From: Pseudoxanthomonas sp. | Lineage (GTDB): Bacteria > Pseudomonadota > Gammaproteobacteria > Xanthomonadales > Xanthomonadaceae | DNA: 5,148 bases | Reading direction: 5' to 3' | Assembly: GCA_026785795.1 (NCBI GenBank) | Contig: JAJAZJ010000150.1 | Location: 1-5,148 of the forward strand | In this document: piece after piece, positions 1 to 4,930 of the stretch | Layout: each line of letters begins with the position of its first letter | Numbering within the stretch: the first letter of the stretch is position 1 | Notes under the pieces: model-generated | What the model saw: only the letters and a program-made list of their open reading frames with translations | The model's database searches: none | What the model was told of the DNA's origin: nothing | Position numbers and translations under genes: made by a program

Positions 1-14
1 GTCCCAGGCCGGCT

Positions 15-290
15 CTAGCCATGTGCCGTGGCGGGGTCGATCACCGCACTGATCGGCGTGATCCTGTTGGCGGGGAAGCCCGACTTGTCGGCATGCTCAC
101 GAATGAGCTGCTCACTTGGTGCGTTGTAGACACAATAGATCTTGTCGCCCGCGACGTAACTATGAACCCATTGGATGTCAGGACTCATTTCCGCGAGCAC
201 TGCATTGGAGTGTTTGGACGCGTCCCGCAGCGCCTGCGCTGACATGTCGCCGGCGCCGGCTATTTCACGCTCGATCAGGTACTGGGTCAT
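15..290 (-). CDS. DUF4242 domain protein (SCO4226-like small protein), 91 aa
   Basis: Small soluble protein of 91 residues with no signal peptide or membrane segment. It matches the DUF4242 family in layout: an N-terminal strand (YLIERE, residues 4-9), a helix (about 16-34), then the core IQWVHSYVAGDKIYCVY (39-55), the helix segment SEQLIREHA (59-67) and the tail GFPANRI (71-77). Family members have a ferredoxin-like fold, and one studied member, Streptomyces SCO4226, binds nickel. Whether this copy binds metal is unknown; H43, C53 and H66 are the eye-catching polar residues. The ATG is preceded by a good Shine-Dalgarno AGGAG (plus-strand 299-303) at 8 nt. The gene lies 42 nt downstream of the CBS-domain gene on the same strand, so co-transcription is likely. 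The stop is TAG at 15-17. Physiological role unknown. Confidence 0.85.
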   Translation of the reverse strand: MTQYLIEREIAGAGDMSAQALRDASKHSNAVLAEMSPDIQWVHSYVAGDKIYCVYNAPSEQLIREHADKSGFPANRITPISAVIDPATAHG

Positions 291-332
291 TTGCTTCTCT
301 CCTGGGTTAAGAACATGCCCTGATCGTGGGGC

Positions 333-761
333 CTAACTGGCAATATACCGCTGCAGCTGTTCCAGCTGCGCTTTCTGGTCCTCGATCACGGCCTTCACCA
401 GATCGCCGATTGAAATCACGCCGATCACCTCATCCTTGTCCACCACCGGCAGGTGGCGGATGCGATGGTCAGTGACGATCTGCATGCATTGCTCGACGGT
501 CTGGCTGGGGCTGACCGTCACCACTTCGGCGGTCATGATGTCGCGCACCGACGTGTCGGACGACGACTTGCCGTGCAGGACAACCTTGCGCGCGTAATCG
601 CGCTCGGACACGATGCCGACCAGGCGCGCACCGTCCATTACCAGCACCGCGCCCACGCCTTTCTCGGCCATCATCAGGATCGCGGTGATCACTGAATCGG
701 CCGGGGCAACGGCATACACCTCAGGCGACTTGCTTCCCAACAGCTGGCGCAGCGTGTGCAT
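333..761 (-). CDS. Two-CBS-domain protein, 142 aa
   Basis: Stand-alone cytoplasmic protein made of a tandem CBS pair, a module that usually binds adenosine nucleotides and senses energy state. CBS1 spans roughly residues 13-64 (AVAPADSVITAILMMAEKGV, then GAVLVMDG and LVGIVSERDYARKV). CBS2 spans roughly 75-130 (DIMTAEVVTVSPSQTV, then HRIRHLPVVD and VIGVISIGDLVKAV). A short amphipathic tail (EDQKAQLEQLQRYIAS) closes the protein, as in other proteins of this size class. No catalytic or transport domain is fused, so it probably regulates a partner, unidentified here. The frame is open up to 884, but the start at 761 is chosen because it has a strong AGGAGG (plus-strand 767-772) 5 nt upstream and begins exactly where family homology should. 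This puts the start 41 nt inside the upstream glycosyltransferase gene. The next gene, DUF4242, follows after 42 nt. Confidence 0.92.
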   Translation of the reverse strand: MHTLRQLLGSKSPEVYAVAPADSVITAILMMAEKGVGAVLVMDGARLVGIVSERDYARKVVLHGKSSSDTSVRDIMTAEVVTVSPSQTVEQCMQIVTDHRIRHLPVVDKDEVIGVISIGDLVKAVIEDQKAQLEQLQRYIAS

Positions 762-1749
762 CAGTTCCTCCTTCCGGATCGGGGCCAAGGGCTGAGGATA
801 CTCCTCCCGAAGCGGGTTGCCAGACGTCCACCAGGTACAGGGGGCGCTGCTTGGATTCATCGTACATGCGCCCCAGGTATTCACCGATCAGCCCCAGCGC
901 AATCAGCTGGATGCCGCCCAGGAACAGGATCACCGACATCATCGTGGGCCAGCCCGCCACCGGGTCCCCGTACAGCGCGGCCTTGACGATGATCCACACC
1001 GCGAACACAAACGCGAACAATGCGGTGAACAGGCCCAGGTAGGTCGCCGCCCGCAGCGGCGCCGTGGAAAAGCTGGTGATGCCCTCCAGGGCGAAGTTCC
1101 ACAGCTTCCACAGCCCGAACTTGCTCTCCCCCGCCAGCCGCGGCTCGCGCCGGTAGGGAATGGCCACCTGGCGGAAACCCACCCAGCCGAACAGTCCCTT
1201 CATGAAGCGATGGCGTTCGCGCAGTTGCCGCAGTGCGGCCAGCGCGCGTGGCGACAGCAGGCGGAAGTCGCCGGTGTCGGCGGGGATGGGAGTCTTGGAC
1301 AGGCGCCCGATCACGCGATAGAAAGCGGCGGCCGTGCTGCGCTTCAGCCAACCCTCGCCCTCGCGCTGGATGCGGGTGCCGTGCACGTCGTCATATCCCT
1401 CGCGCCACCGGGCCACGAACTGCGGGATCAGCTCCGGCGGATCCTGGCCATCGGCATCCAGGATCAGCACTGCGCCTTCCTCTATCTGGTCCAGGCCCGC
1501 GGTCAGCGCAAGCTCCTTGCCGAAATTGCGCGACAGGCGCAGCAGGGAGACGCCGTCATCCTGCCGGGCCAGCCGCTGCATCACTTCCCAGGTGCCGTCG
1601 GTACTGCCGTCGTCCACGTACAACACCCGGCCCTGGATACCGTCCAGTCGCCTGAGCACCGCCGCAATGCGCGGGTGCAGCGTGGGCAGCGCCTGCTCCT
1701 CGTTGCGCGCAGCCACCACGACGGTCAACCGGTCGCTCTGTGCGCTCAT
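721..1749 (-). CDS. Family 2 glycosyltransferase, GtrB/YfdH-like polyprenyl-phosphate sugar transferase, 342 aa
   Basis: Membrane-associated GT-A enzyme predicted to move a hexose from a nucleotide sugar to a polyprenyl phosphate on the cytoplasmic face of the inner membrane, for later envelope glycosylation. Visible motifs: N-terminal VVAARNE (11-17), nucleotide-binding DDGSTDGT (46-53), SRNFGKELALTAGLD (73-87), metal-binding DAD in LDADGQDPPE (98-107), DTGDFRLL (158-165) and ERHRFMKGLFGWVGFRQ (178-194). Two membrane helices follow (about 235-258 and 270-290), then YLGRMYDESKQRPLY, the usual order for the DPM1/GtrB/ArnC-like group. The sugar and acceptor cannot be read from sequence. An in-frame ATG at 1830 would add 27 residues, but that stretch has weaker G/C third-position bias (about 62%) and no ribosome site, so 1749 is preferred; 1749 also lacks a good Shine-Dalgarno. 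After YLVDVW comes a roughly 30-residue low-complexity tail that overlaps the CBS gene by 41 nt. Confidence 0.9.
   Translation of the reverse strand: MSAQSDRLTVVVAARNEEQALPTLHPRIAAVLRRLDGIQGRVLYVDDGSTDGTWEVMQRLARQDDGVSLLRLSRNFGKELALTAGLDQIEEGAVLILDADGQDPPELIPQFVARWREGYDDVHGTRIQREGEGWLKRSTAAAFYRVIGRLSKTPIPADTGDFRLLSPRALAALRQLRERHRFMKGLFGWVGFRQVAIPYRREPRLAGESKFGLWKLWNFALEGITSFSTAPLRAATYLGLFTALFAFVFAVWIIVKAALYGDPVAGWPTMMSVILFLGGIQLIALGLIGEYLGRMYDESKQRPLYLVDVWQPASGGVSSALGPDPEGGTDAHAAPAVGKQVA
767..772 (-). promoter_or_regulatory. Shine-Dalgarno deciding the CBS-protein start
   Basis: AGGAGG on the minus strand, 5 nt before the ATG at 761. It lies inside the coding sequence for the glycosyltransferase tail, in another frame. 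It is the strongest ribosome site on this strand and fixes the CBS start at 761 rather than at in-frame codons further upstream. Confidence 0.8.
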
Positions 1750-1875
1750 GTCGTGGCTCGCCGGTTTGGCACGCGTTCCCGCTTCATCAAGACTGCCCCT
1801 GCGTGGTTGCAGCTCGTACTGTATCGCCATGCGGCGAGTGGATACACGCCGGCATGACGCTGGCCGGGCGATGGC
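1750..1875. other. Intergenic gap mtgA to glycosyltransferase, with weak hairpin
   Basis: This 126-bp gap separates the mtgA stop from the chosen glycosyltransferase start. It contains an imperfect hairpin, with TGCGGCG (1830-1836) pairing to CGCC(G)GCA (1847-1854) around a 10-nt loop. No T-run follows, so it is not a convincing intrinsic terminator. The segment GTGGATACACGCCGGCATGA looks like a degenerate GC-rich dispersed (REP-type) repeat, but only this copy is in the window. No clear promoter was seen for the downstream operon. Confidence 0.3.
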
Positions 1876-2610
1876 TCAGGGCGATGGGTCACTGCCGTCC
1901 TCCAGGTAACCCGGCCCGCCCAGGTTGCGCGCATTGCGCTGGATCCACGCCGCGCGGCGCTGCACGTAGGGCCCGGGATTGCGCACGCTGTAGCGCTTGG
2001 GGTTGGGCAGCACCGCGGCCAGGCGCGCGCTTTCCGCCGGCGTGAGGCGGCTTGCGGGCTTGCCGAAATAGGTTTGCGAGGCGGCTTCCGCCCCGTACAC
2101 GCCATCCCCGAACTCGGCGATATTGGCGTAGACCTCCAGGATGCGGTGTTTCGGCCACGCCAATTCGATCAGCACCGTGTACCAGGCTTCCAGCCCCTTG
2201 CGCAGGTAGCCGCCGCCACTCCACAGGAACAGGTTCTTCGCCACCTGCTGGCTGATGGTGCTGGCCCCGCGCACGCGGCCGCCGCGGGCGTTGCGGTCGA
2301 TGGCCTGGTCGATGGCCACCAGGTCGAAGCCCCGGTGCAGGGGAAACTTCTGGTCTTCGGCTGCCACCAGCGAAATCGGCAATGACGGTGCGATCTGCGC
2401 GTAGTCGCGCCAAGTGTAGGCCAGGCGGAACTTGCGATCGCCAGCGGTCCATGCTTCCAGCTGTCGCGCAGCCATGAACGCCGAGGTCGGCGGGTCCACG
2501 AAGCGCAGCGCCACGACCTGCAGCACGCTGAAGGCGAGCAGCAGCGGCGGCACCAGCAGCAGCCAGCGCCACCCGCGGCGCTTCGGCGGCCGCCCGGCTG
2601 CCTCGTTCAA
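1876..2610 (-). CDS. mtgA: Monofunctional biosynthetic peptidoglycan transglycosylase MtgA
   Basis: GT51 enzyme that polymerises lipid II into glycan strands on the periplasmic face of the inner membrane; it has no transpeptidase domain. With the chosen start it is 244 residues, close to the 242 of E. coli MtgA. Order: basic cytoplasmic tail (KRRGWRW, 10-16), one membrane anchor (about 16-36), then the GT51 motifs. These are [14 protein letters not shown] (83-96, catalytic E85), [16 protein letters not shown] (114-129), RKGLE (137-141, second catalytic Glu E141) and [17 protein letters not shown] (154-170), then LPNPKRY (201-207). All key residues are present. The start is uncertain. TTG at 2610 has GAGG 8 nt upstream and gives family length. 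ATG at 2685 (269 aa) or 2694 would add a tail with only about 58% G/C at third positions and no ribosome site. The gene diverges from hslO. Confidence 0.93.
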   Translation of the reverse strand: MNEAAGRPPKRRGWRWLLLVPPLLLAFSVLQVVALRFVDPPTSAFMAARQLEAWTAGDRKFRLAYTWRDYAQIAPSLPISLVAAEDQKFPLHRGFDLVAIDQAIDRNARGGRVRGASTISQQVAKNLFLWSGGGYLRKGLEAWYTVLIELAWPKHRILEVYANIAEFGDGVYGAEAASQTYFGKPASRLTPAESARLAAVLPNPKRYSVRNPGPYVQRRAAWIQRNARNLGGPGYLEDGSDPSP

Positions 2611-2624
2611 GCGCAGCCCCTCTG

Positions 2625-2653
2625 CTTGAGCATGACCTGCGTCGCCCCCATTG
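2625..2653 (+). promoter_or_regulatory. Heat-shock (RpoH, sigma-32) promoter for hslO
   Basis: CTTGAGC (2625-2631), a 14-nt spacer, then CCCCATTG (2646-2653). The enterobacterial RpoH consensus is CTTGAAA, 11-16 nt, CCCCATNT, so the -10 box matches at CCCCATT and the -35 keeps the CTTGA core. Predicted transcription start is near 2660, giving a leader of about 78 nt to the hslO ATG. hslO is a known sigma-32 gene in E. coli, which supports the call. If mtgA began at 2685 this promoter would lie inside its coding sequence; with the 2610 start it is intergenic. Confidence 0.65.
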
Positions 2654-2737
2654 TTTGCAGCCTCGATCAATCCATTCCACGGCATTATGCCCATGCCGCT
2701 GCGCGCACCGCTTGGCCACACCACCAAGGCCCCATCC

Positions 2738-3628
2738 ATGCAAGACGAGCACGACCTGCAGACCCGATTCATCCTGCCCGCGGCCGGCGTACGCGGGGTC
2801 TGCGTGCGCCTGCAGGACACCTGGCGCGACGTGCTGGCGCATGCTCATTACCCGGACAACGCGCGCAACCTGCTGGGACAGTCCTGCGCCGCAGCTGCGC
2901 TGTTCACCGGCCATGCGAAGGTCAACGGCCGCCTGTCCCTGCAGCTGCGCAGCCGGCGCGCGCTGCGCACGCTGTTCGCCGAGTGCACCGCGCAGGGCAC
3001 CCTGCGCGGGATCGCCCAGTTGACCGACGGCCAGGATGCACCGCTCGACCTGACCCGGCTGGGCGCGGACTCGCTGCTGGCCATCACCATCGAGAACCCG
3101 GGGCTGGATCCGCGCGAACCGCAGCGCTACCAGAGCCTGGTTGCGCTGGAGTCGGCCACCCTGTCCGCAGCGCTGGAAGACTATTTCCAGCAGTCCGAGC
3201 AACTGCCCACGCGCCTGCTGCTGGCCGCGGACGGCAGCCGTGCGGCCGGACTGATGCTGCAGAAGCTGCCCGGCGACGAGGGCGACCGCGACGGCTGGGC
3301 CCTGGCCGGGGCCCTGTTCGACACCTTGGGCGTCGATGAGCTGCTGGCAGCGCCCAGCCGGACATTGCTGCATCGGCTGTTCCACCAGCAGGCGCTGCAG
3401 ATTCTGGACGAGCGCCCGCTGCGTTTTGCCTGTTCATGCTCCAGGGCCCGGGTCACCGACATGCTGTCCTCCCTGGGCCCGGCCGAGGCCCGCGCCGCCG
3501 CGGTCACGGGGGAGGCCGAAATCCATTGCGAATTCTGCGGCCAGCGCTATAGTTTTTCCTTGGAGGAGATCGAGGAGCTGTTTGTCGCCGGGCCGGTCGT
3601 AGCTGCCGCCCCCGGTCTCCTGCAGTAA
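2738..3628 (+). CDS. hslO: Hsp33 redox-regulated molecular chaperone
   Basis: Cytoplasmic holdase that stays inactive with zinc bound when reduced. On oxidative plus heat or acid unfolding it forms disulfides and binds unfolding clients without ATP. The 296-residue product matches the family (E. coli 292). The start [13 protein letters not shown] aligns with the E. coli N-terminus. Internal signatures are [11 protein letters not shown] (38-48), [15 protein letters not shown] (146-160) and [21 protein letters not shown] (about 215-235). The redox switch is complete: C232-X-C234, 29 residues, then C264-X2-C267 within CEFCG. Additional cysteines at C22, C50 and C83 lie in the N-terminal domain. 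The frame extends upstream to 2651 and includes ATGs at 2687 and 2693, but these add non-homologous residues. The chosen ATG has a weak AAGG at 8 nt. An RpoH-type promoter precedes it. No terminator is obvious after the TAA. Confidence 0.96.
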   Translation: MQDEHDLQTRFILPAAGVRGVCVRLQDTWRDVLAHAHYPDNARNLLGQSCAAAALFTGHAKVNGRLSLQLRSRRALRTLFAECTAQGTLRGIAQLTDGQDAPLDLTRLGADSLLAITIENPGLDPREPQRYQSLVALESATLSAALEDYFQQSEQLPTRLLLAADGSRAAGLMLQKLPGDEGDRDGWALAGALFDTLGVDELLAAPSRTLLHRLFHQQALQILDERPLRFACSCSRARVTDMLSSLGPAEARAAAVTGEAEIHCEFCGQRYSFSLEEIEELFVAGPVVAAAPGLLQ

Positions 3629-3648
3629 CCCGTCCGGCCACACGTGAC

Positions 3649-3677
3649 TTGTTAAGGAAACATAAACCGCCTACCAT
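3649..3677 (+). promoter_or_regulatory. Housekeeping-type promoter for the exported protein
   Basis: TTGTTA (3649-3654), exactly 17 nt, then TACCAT (3672-3677). Both hexamers match the sigma-70 consensus at 4 of 6 positions, including the TTG and the TA...T anchors. Transcription would start near 3684, leaving a leader of about 47 nt before the ATG at 3731. The -10 lies in CTACCATCG, a 9-mer repeated upstream of the receptor gene (4814-4822). Confidence 0.5.
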
Positions 3678-3694
3678 CGAGTTCCCCTGCAGTG

Positions 3695-3723
3695 GGAACT
3701 TCGCTCTGGAATCGGGAGTCTGA
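3695..3723 (+). promoter_or_regulatory. Sigma-E-like (ECF envelope-stress) promoter
   Basis: GGAACTT (3695-3701), a 17-nt spacer, then TCTGA (3719-3723). Both boxes match the classical RpoE elements, whose usual spacer is 16 nt give or take one. The predicted start site falls at about 3729-3731, on or next to the ATG at 3731, so the transcript would be almost leaderless. An outer-membrane-type product downstream fits an envelope-stress sigma factor. The match is by eye only. Confidence 0.5.
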
Positions 3724-3730
3724 TCCGCCC

Positions 3731-4573
3731 ATGAATTCGCGTCTGCTTCGCCTGCCGTTTGCCCTGTTGCTCGCCCTAGGCGTGGCTTCGGGCGCGCATG
3801 CCCAGGCCAAGCGCGACTCCACCGTGCTGCCGGTGTGGAACAACACGAGCGGCAAGGTTGAAGCCGTGCTCCTGCTGGAGCCCACCGGCGAGGCGTCTGC
3901 CGGCGCGCGCTGGCGGCTGGGCAGCAACACCCTGGGCGCTGCCTTCGGCGTGGATTCCGGCAATTCGCTGGGCCTGCTGTGCAACCGCCAGAGCGGGATT
4001 GGCAGCAACATCGGCAGCCTGATCAGCAACTGCGCGCTGGCCGAAATGGGCGACAGCAAGGACCGCGGCAGCCAGCGGGTCAGCGCCGGTGCCTCGCTGA
4101 GCAACAACAGCGGCAAGCTGGGCCTGTCTGCCGGTAGCGGCCGCGACACCCTGCCAGCCTGGCTGAGCACCAGCCCCGGCGCCCGCGTCGAACAGAATGA
4201 CCTGGCCGTGTACGGCCAGAAGAACATCGGCCGCGAAGGCTTCGTGCGCATCGGCGGCGCCGTTGCCCGCGCGCGCCTGGTGCCGATTGCCGACGTGCCG
4301 GCCATCGCCGACCGCTGGAACACCAAGAGCCTCAACGTGGGCGGCGGCTACGGTGCCTTCAGCGCCAACATCGTCGGCCGCGTGGTCGACGTACCCGGCC
4401 AGCCGCAGTGGGAGGGTTTGGGCCTGGGCCTGACCTGGCGCACCCCGTGGAGCGGCCAGCTCACCGTGGGTGCAGATAACGTGGTTACCCGCGGTAAGAA
4501 CCCGTTCGGCCCGCTAGGTGCGGCTGAAGACGAGGGCACCGTGCCTTACGTCCGCTACGAGCAGGACCTGTAG
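3731..4573 (+). CDS. Exported protein of unknown function, probable outer-membrane beta-barrel, 280 aa
   Basis: I do not recognise a characterised family, though the sequence looks like a conserved xanthomonad exported protein. Residues 1-24 form a clear signal peptide: R4/R7, hydrophobic PFALLLALGVA, and likely cleavage after AHA (24) or AQA (26). The mature part is rich in G, S, N and alternating hydrophobic stretches typical of beta strands: KVEAVLLLE (42-50), ARWRLGSNTLGAAFGVD (59-75), RVSAGASLS, KLGLSAGSG, FVRIGGAVARARLVPI (171-186), SLNVGGGYGAFSANIVGRVVD (200-220), WEGLGLGLTWRTPWSGQLTVGADNVV (227-252) and the C-terminal VPYVRYEQDL. C84 and C101 could form a disulfide. The barrel call is inference; the final residue is L rather than the usual aromatic. 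ATG 3731 is chosen because it begins the signal peptide. A GTG at 3692 would add 13 residues and spoil it. The GGGAG upstream is 12 nt away, further than ideal. Confidence 0.85.
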   Translation: MNSRLLRLPFALLLALGVASGAHAQAKRDSTVLPVWNNTSGKVEAVLLLEPTGEASAGARWRLGSNTLGAAFGVDSGNSLGLLCNRQSGIGSNIGSLISNCALAEMGDSKDRGSQRVSAGASLSNNSGKLGLSAGSGRDTLPAWLSTSPGARVEQNDLAVYGQKNIGREGFVRIGGAVARARLVPIADVPAIADRWNTKSLNVGGGYGAFSANIVGRVVDVPGQPQWEGLGLGLTWRTPWSGQLTVGADNVVTRGKNPFGPLGAAEDEGTVPYVRYEQDL

Positions 4574-4594
4574 GCAGCCCACCAGCTGCTTTTT
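4572..4594 (+). terminator. Rho-independent terminator after the exported protein
   Basis: GCAGC (4574-4578) pairs with GCTGC (4585-4589) around a 6-nt CCACCA loop. A G-U and an A-T pair extend the stem, and TTTTT (4590-4594) follows directly. The hairpin starts at the last bases of the stop codon. The stem is short, so efficiency may be modest. Confidence 0.6.
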
Positions 4595-4617
4595 GCCCGG
4601 GTGAATCACCCCCCGGC
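4595..4617 (+). repeat. Second GC-rich hairpin behind the terminator
   Basis: GGGTG (4599-4603) and CACCC (4607-4611) pair around AAT, with an outer GCC/GGC closing the structure across an internal loop. No T-run follows. It may back up the terminator or protect the 3' end. Confidence 0.35.
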
Positions 4618-4659
4618 AGCCCAACACCATTGATGGCGAATACCGGAATTTCCTTCGTT

Positions 4660-4677
4660 CTGTGACGTGGGTCACAG
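4660..4677. promoter_or_regulatory. CRP/Clp-type binding site
   Basis: CTGTGA-CGTGGG-TCACAG is a perfect 6-bp-arm palindrome containing TGTGA-N6-TCACA, the CRP consensus core. In xanthomonads the same core is bound by Clp, the c-di-GMP-responsive CRP homologue. Its centre (4668.5) lies about 140-160 bp upstream of the predicted receptor start sites. That is far for classical activation, so it could act at a distance, repress, or serve a closer promoter I have not resolved. Confidence 0.65.
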
Positions 4678-4694
4678 TTCGGCGCGGCGCTCGG

Positions 4695-4711
4695 CTTAAC
4701 GGGACCTTAAC
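4695..4711. promoter_or_regulatory. CTTAAC direct repeat with 11-bp period, possible response-regulator site
   Basis: CTTAAC at 4695-4700 and again at 4706-4711, one helical turn apart. On the minus strand it reads GGTTAA-N5-CGTTAA, similar in layout to direct-repeat boxes of OmpR/PhoB-family regulators such as PhoP. The regulator is not identifiable from sequence. Confidence 0.3.
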
Positions 4712-4759
4712 CCTGCCGAAACGGAGCACCGTAAATTTCCCGTTAGTTTCGCCTCATAG

Positions 4760-4801
4760 GTAACAGCACTTTGATAATTTCGTAACGACACTTTAATAAT
4801 T
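4760..4801 (+). repeat. Two 20-bp direct repeats, 22-bp period, overlapping a promoter
   Basis: Copy 1 (4760-4779) and copy 2 (4782-4801) share GTAACNNCACTTTNATAATT, differing at 3 of 20 positions. The period is about two helical turns. TTGATA in copy 1 (4771-4776) and AATAAT in copy 2 (4795-4800) are separated by 18 nt and each match the sigma-70 hexamers at 5 of 6 positions. The repeat therefore also forms a plausible promoter, with a start near 4807. It could be an operator for a dimeric activator or repressor. Confidence 0.55.
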
Positions 4802-4814
4802 GCCGGAACCGAGC

Positions 4815-4820
4815 TACCAT
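4815..4820 (+). promoter_or_regulatory. Possible second -10 element, TACCAT
   Basis: TACCAT sits in CTACCATCG, identical to the -10 context upstream of the exported protein (3671-3679). The -35 would be TTTAAT or TTAATA around 4792-4798, which is weak. It may be an alternative start for the receptor transcript, near 4827. Confidence 0.35.
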
Positions 4821-4846
4821 CGCGTCACCCCTCCCTCGGCCGTGTA

Positions 4847-4930
4847 ATGCCAATTTCACGACGATGCAAGGCGGTCAACGTTGGCCCACCCACCAAGATC
4901 CACTTGGAGAGAGAAAAAAATGAACTGTAA
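4847..4930 (+). other. Possible 27-codon upstream ORF overlapping the receptor start
   Basis: ATG at 4847 opens a 27-residue frame (MPISRRCKAV... ending KNEL) with its TAA at 4928-4930, 11 nt inside the receptor gene in another frame. There is no Shine-Dalgarno before the ATG, so translation is doubtful. If translated it could couple to or interfere with receptor initiation. Confidence 0.15.
4893..4907 (+). promoter_or_regulatory. Hairpin covering the receptor ribosome binding site
   Basis: CCAAG (4893-4897) pairs with CTTGG (4903-4907) around ATCCA. The 3' arm includes the GG that begins the purine-rich GGAGAGAG ribosome site (4906-4913). The stem is only five base pairs, so any effect on translation would be modest unless stabilised. 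Confidence 0.3.

Larger units (their letters stand above)
4574..4919. other. 346-bp gene-free regulatory region before the TonB-dependent receptor
   Basis: No credible gene on either strand; minus-strand open frames here lack coding character. From left to right it holds the terminator, a second hairpin, a CRP/Clp palindrome (4660-4677), two CTTAAC repeats 11 bp apart (4695-4711), two 20-bp direct repeats 22 bp apart (4760-4801), and promoter-like hexamers. The leader follows, with a short overlapping ORF and a hairpin at the ribosome site. Around 4730-4801 the DNA is clearly richer in A/T than the flanking genes, as expected for a promoter. Confidence 0.7.

Noticed and set aside
304..332. 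Weak GCCC/GGGC hairpin between the CBS and DUF4242 genes
   Set aside because: Only 4 bp, no T-run, and a good ribosome site follows; not evidence for a terminator.
1764..1780. TGGCACG followed by CCCGC, resembling a sigma-54 promoter
   Set aside because: The -12 element is off consensus, and it lies on the strand opposite the operon with no gene downstream.
817..1857. 346-codon open frame on the plus strand opposite the glycosyltransferase
   Set aside because: Antisense to a gene with all family motifs; the translation is His/Gln/Arg-rich without any domain.
1889..3385. 498-codon open frame on the minus strand across mtgA and hslO
   Set aside because: It is out of frame with mtgA and antisense to hslO, both certain genes. 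Its composition (Arg/Ala/Gly/Gln-rich, no recognisable domains) is what a GC-rich shadow frame gives.
3629..3648. Possible terminator after hslO
   Set aside because: No stem with a T-run is present; the CACGTG palindrome here has no loop and is probably chance.
3652..4335. 227-codon minus-strand open frame opposite the exported protein
   Set aside because: Ser/Pro/Arg/Leu-rich shadow; the plus strand carries a signal peptide and coherent strand pattern.
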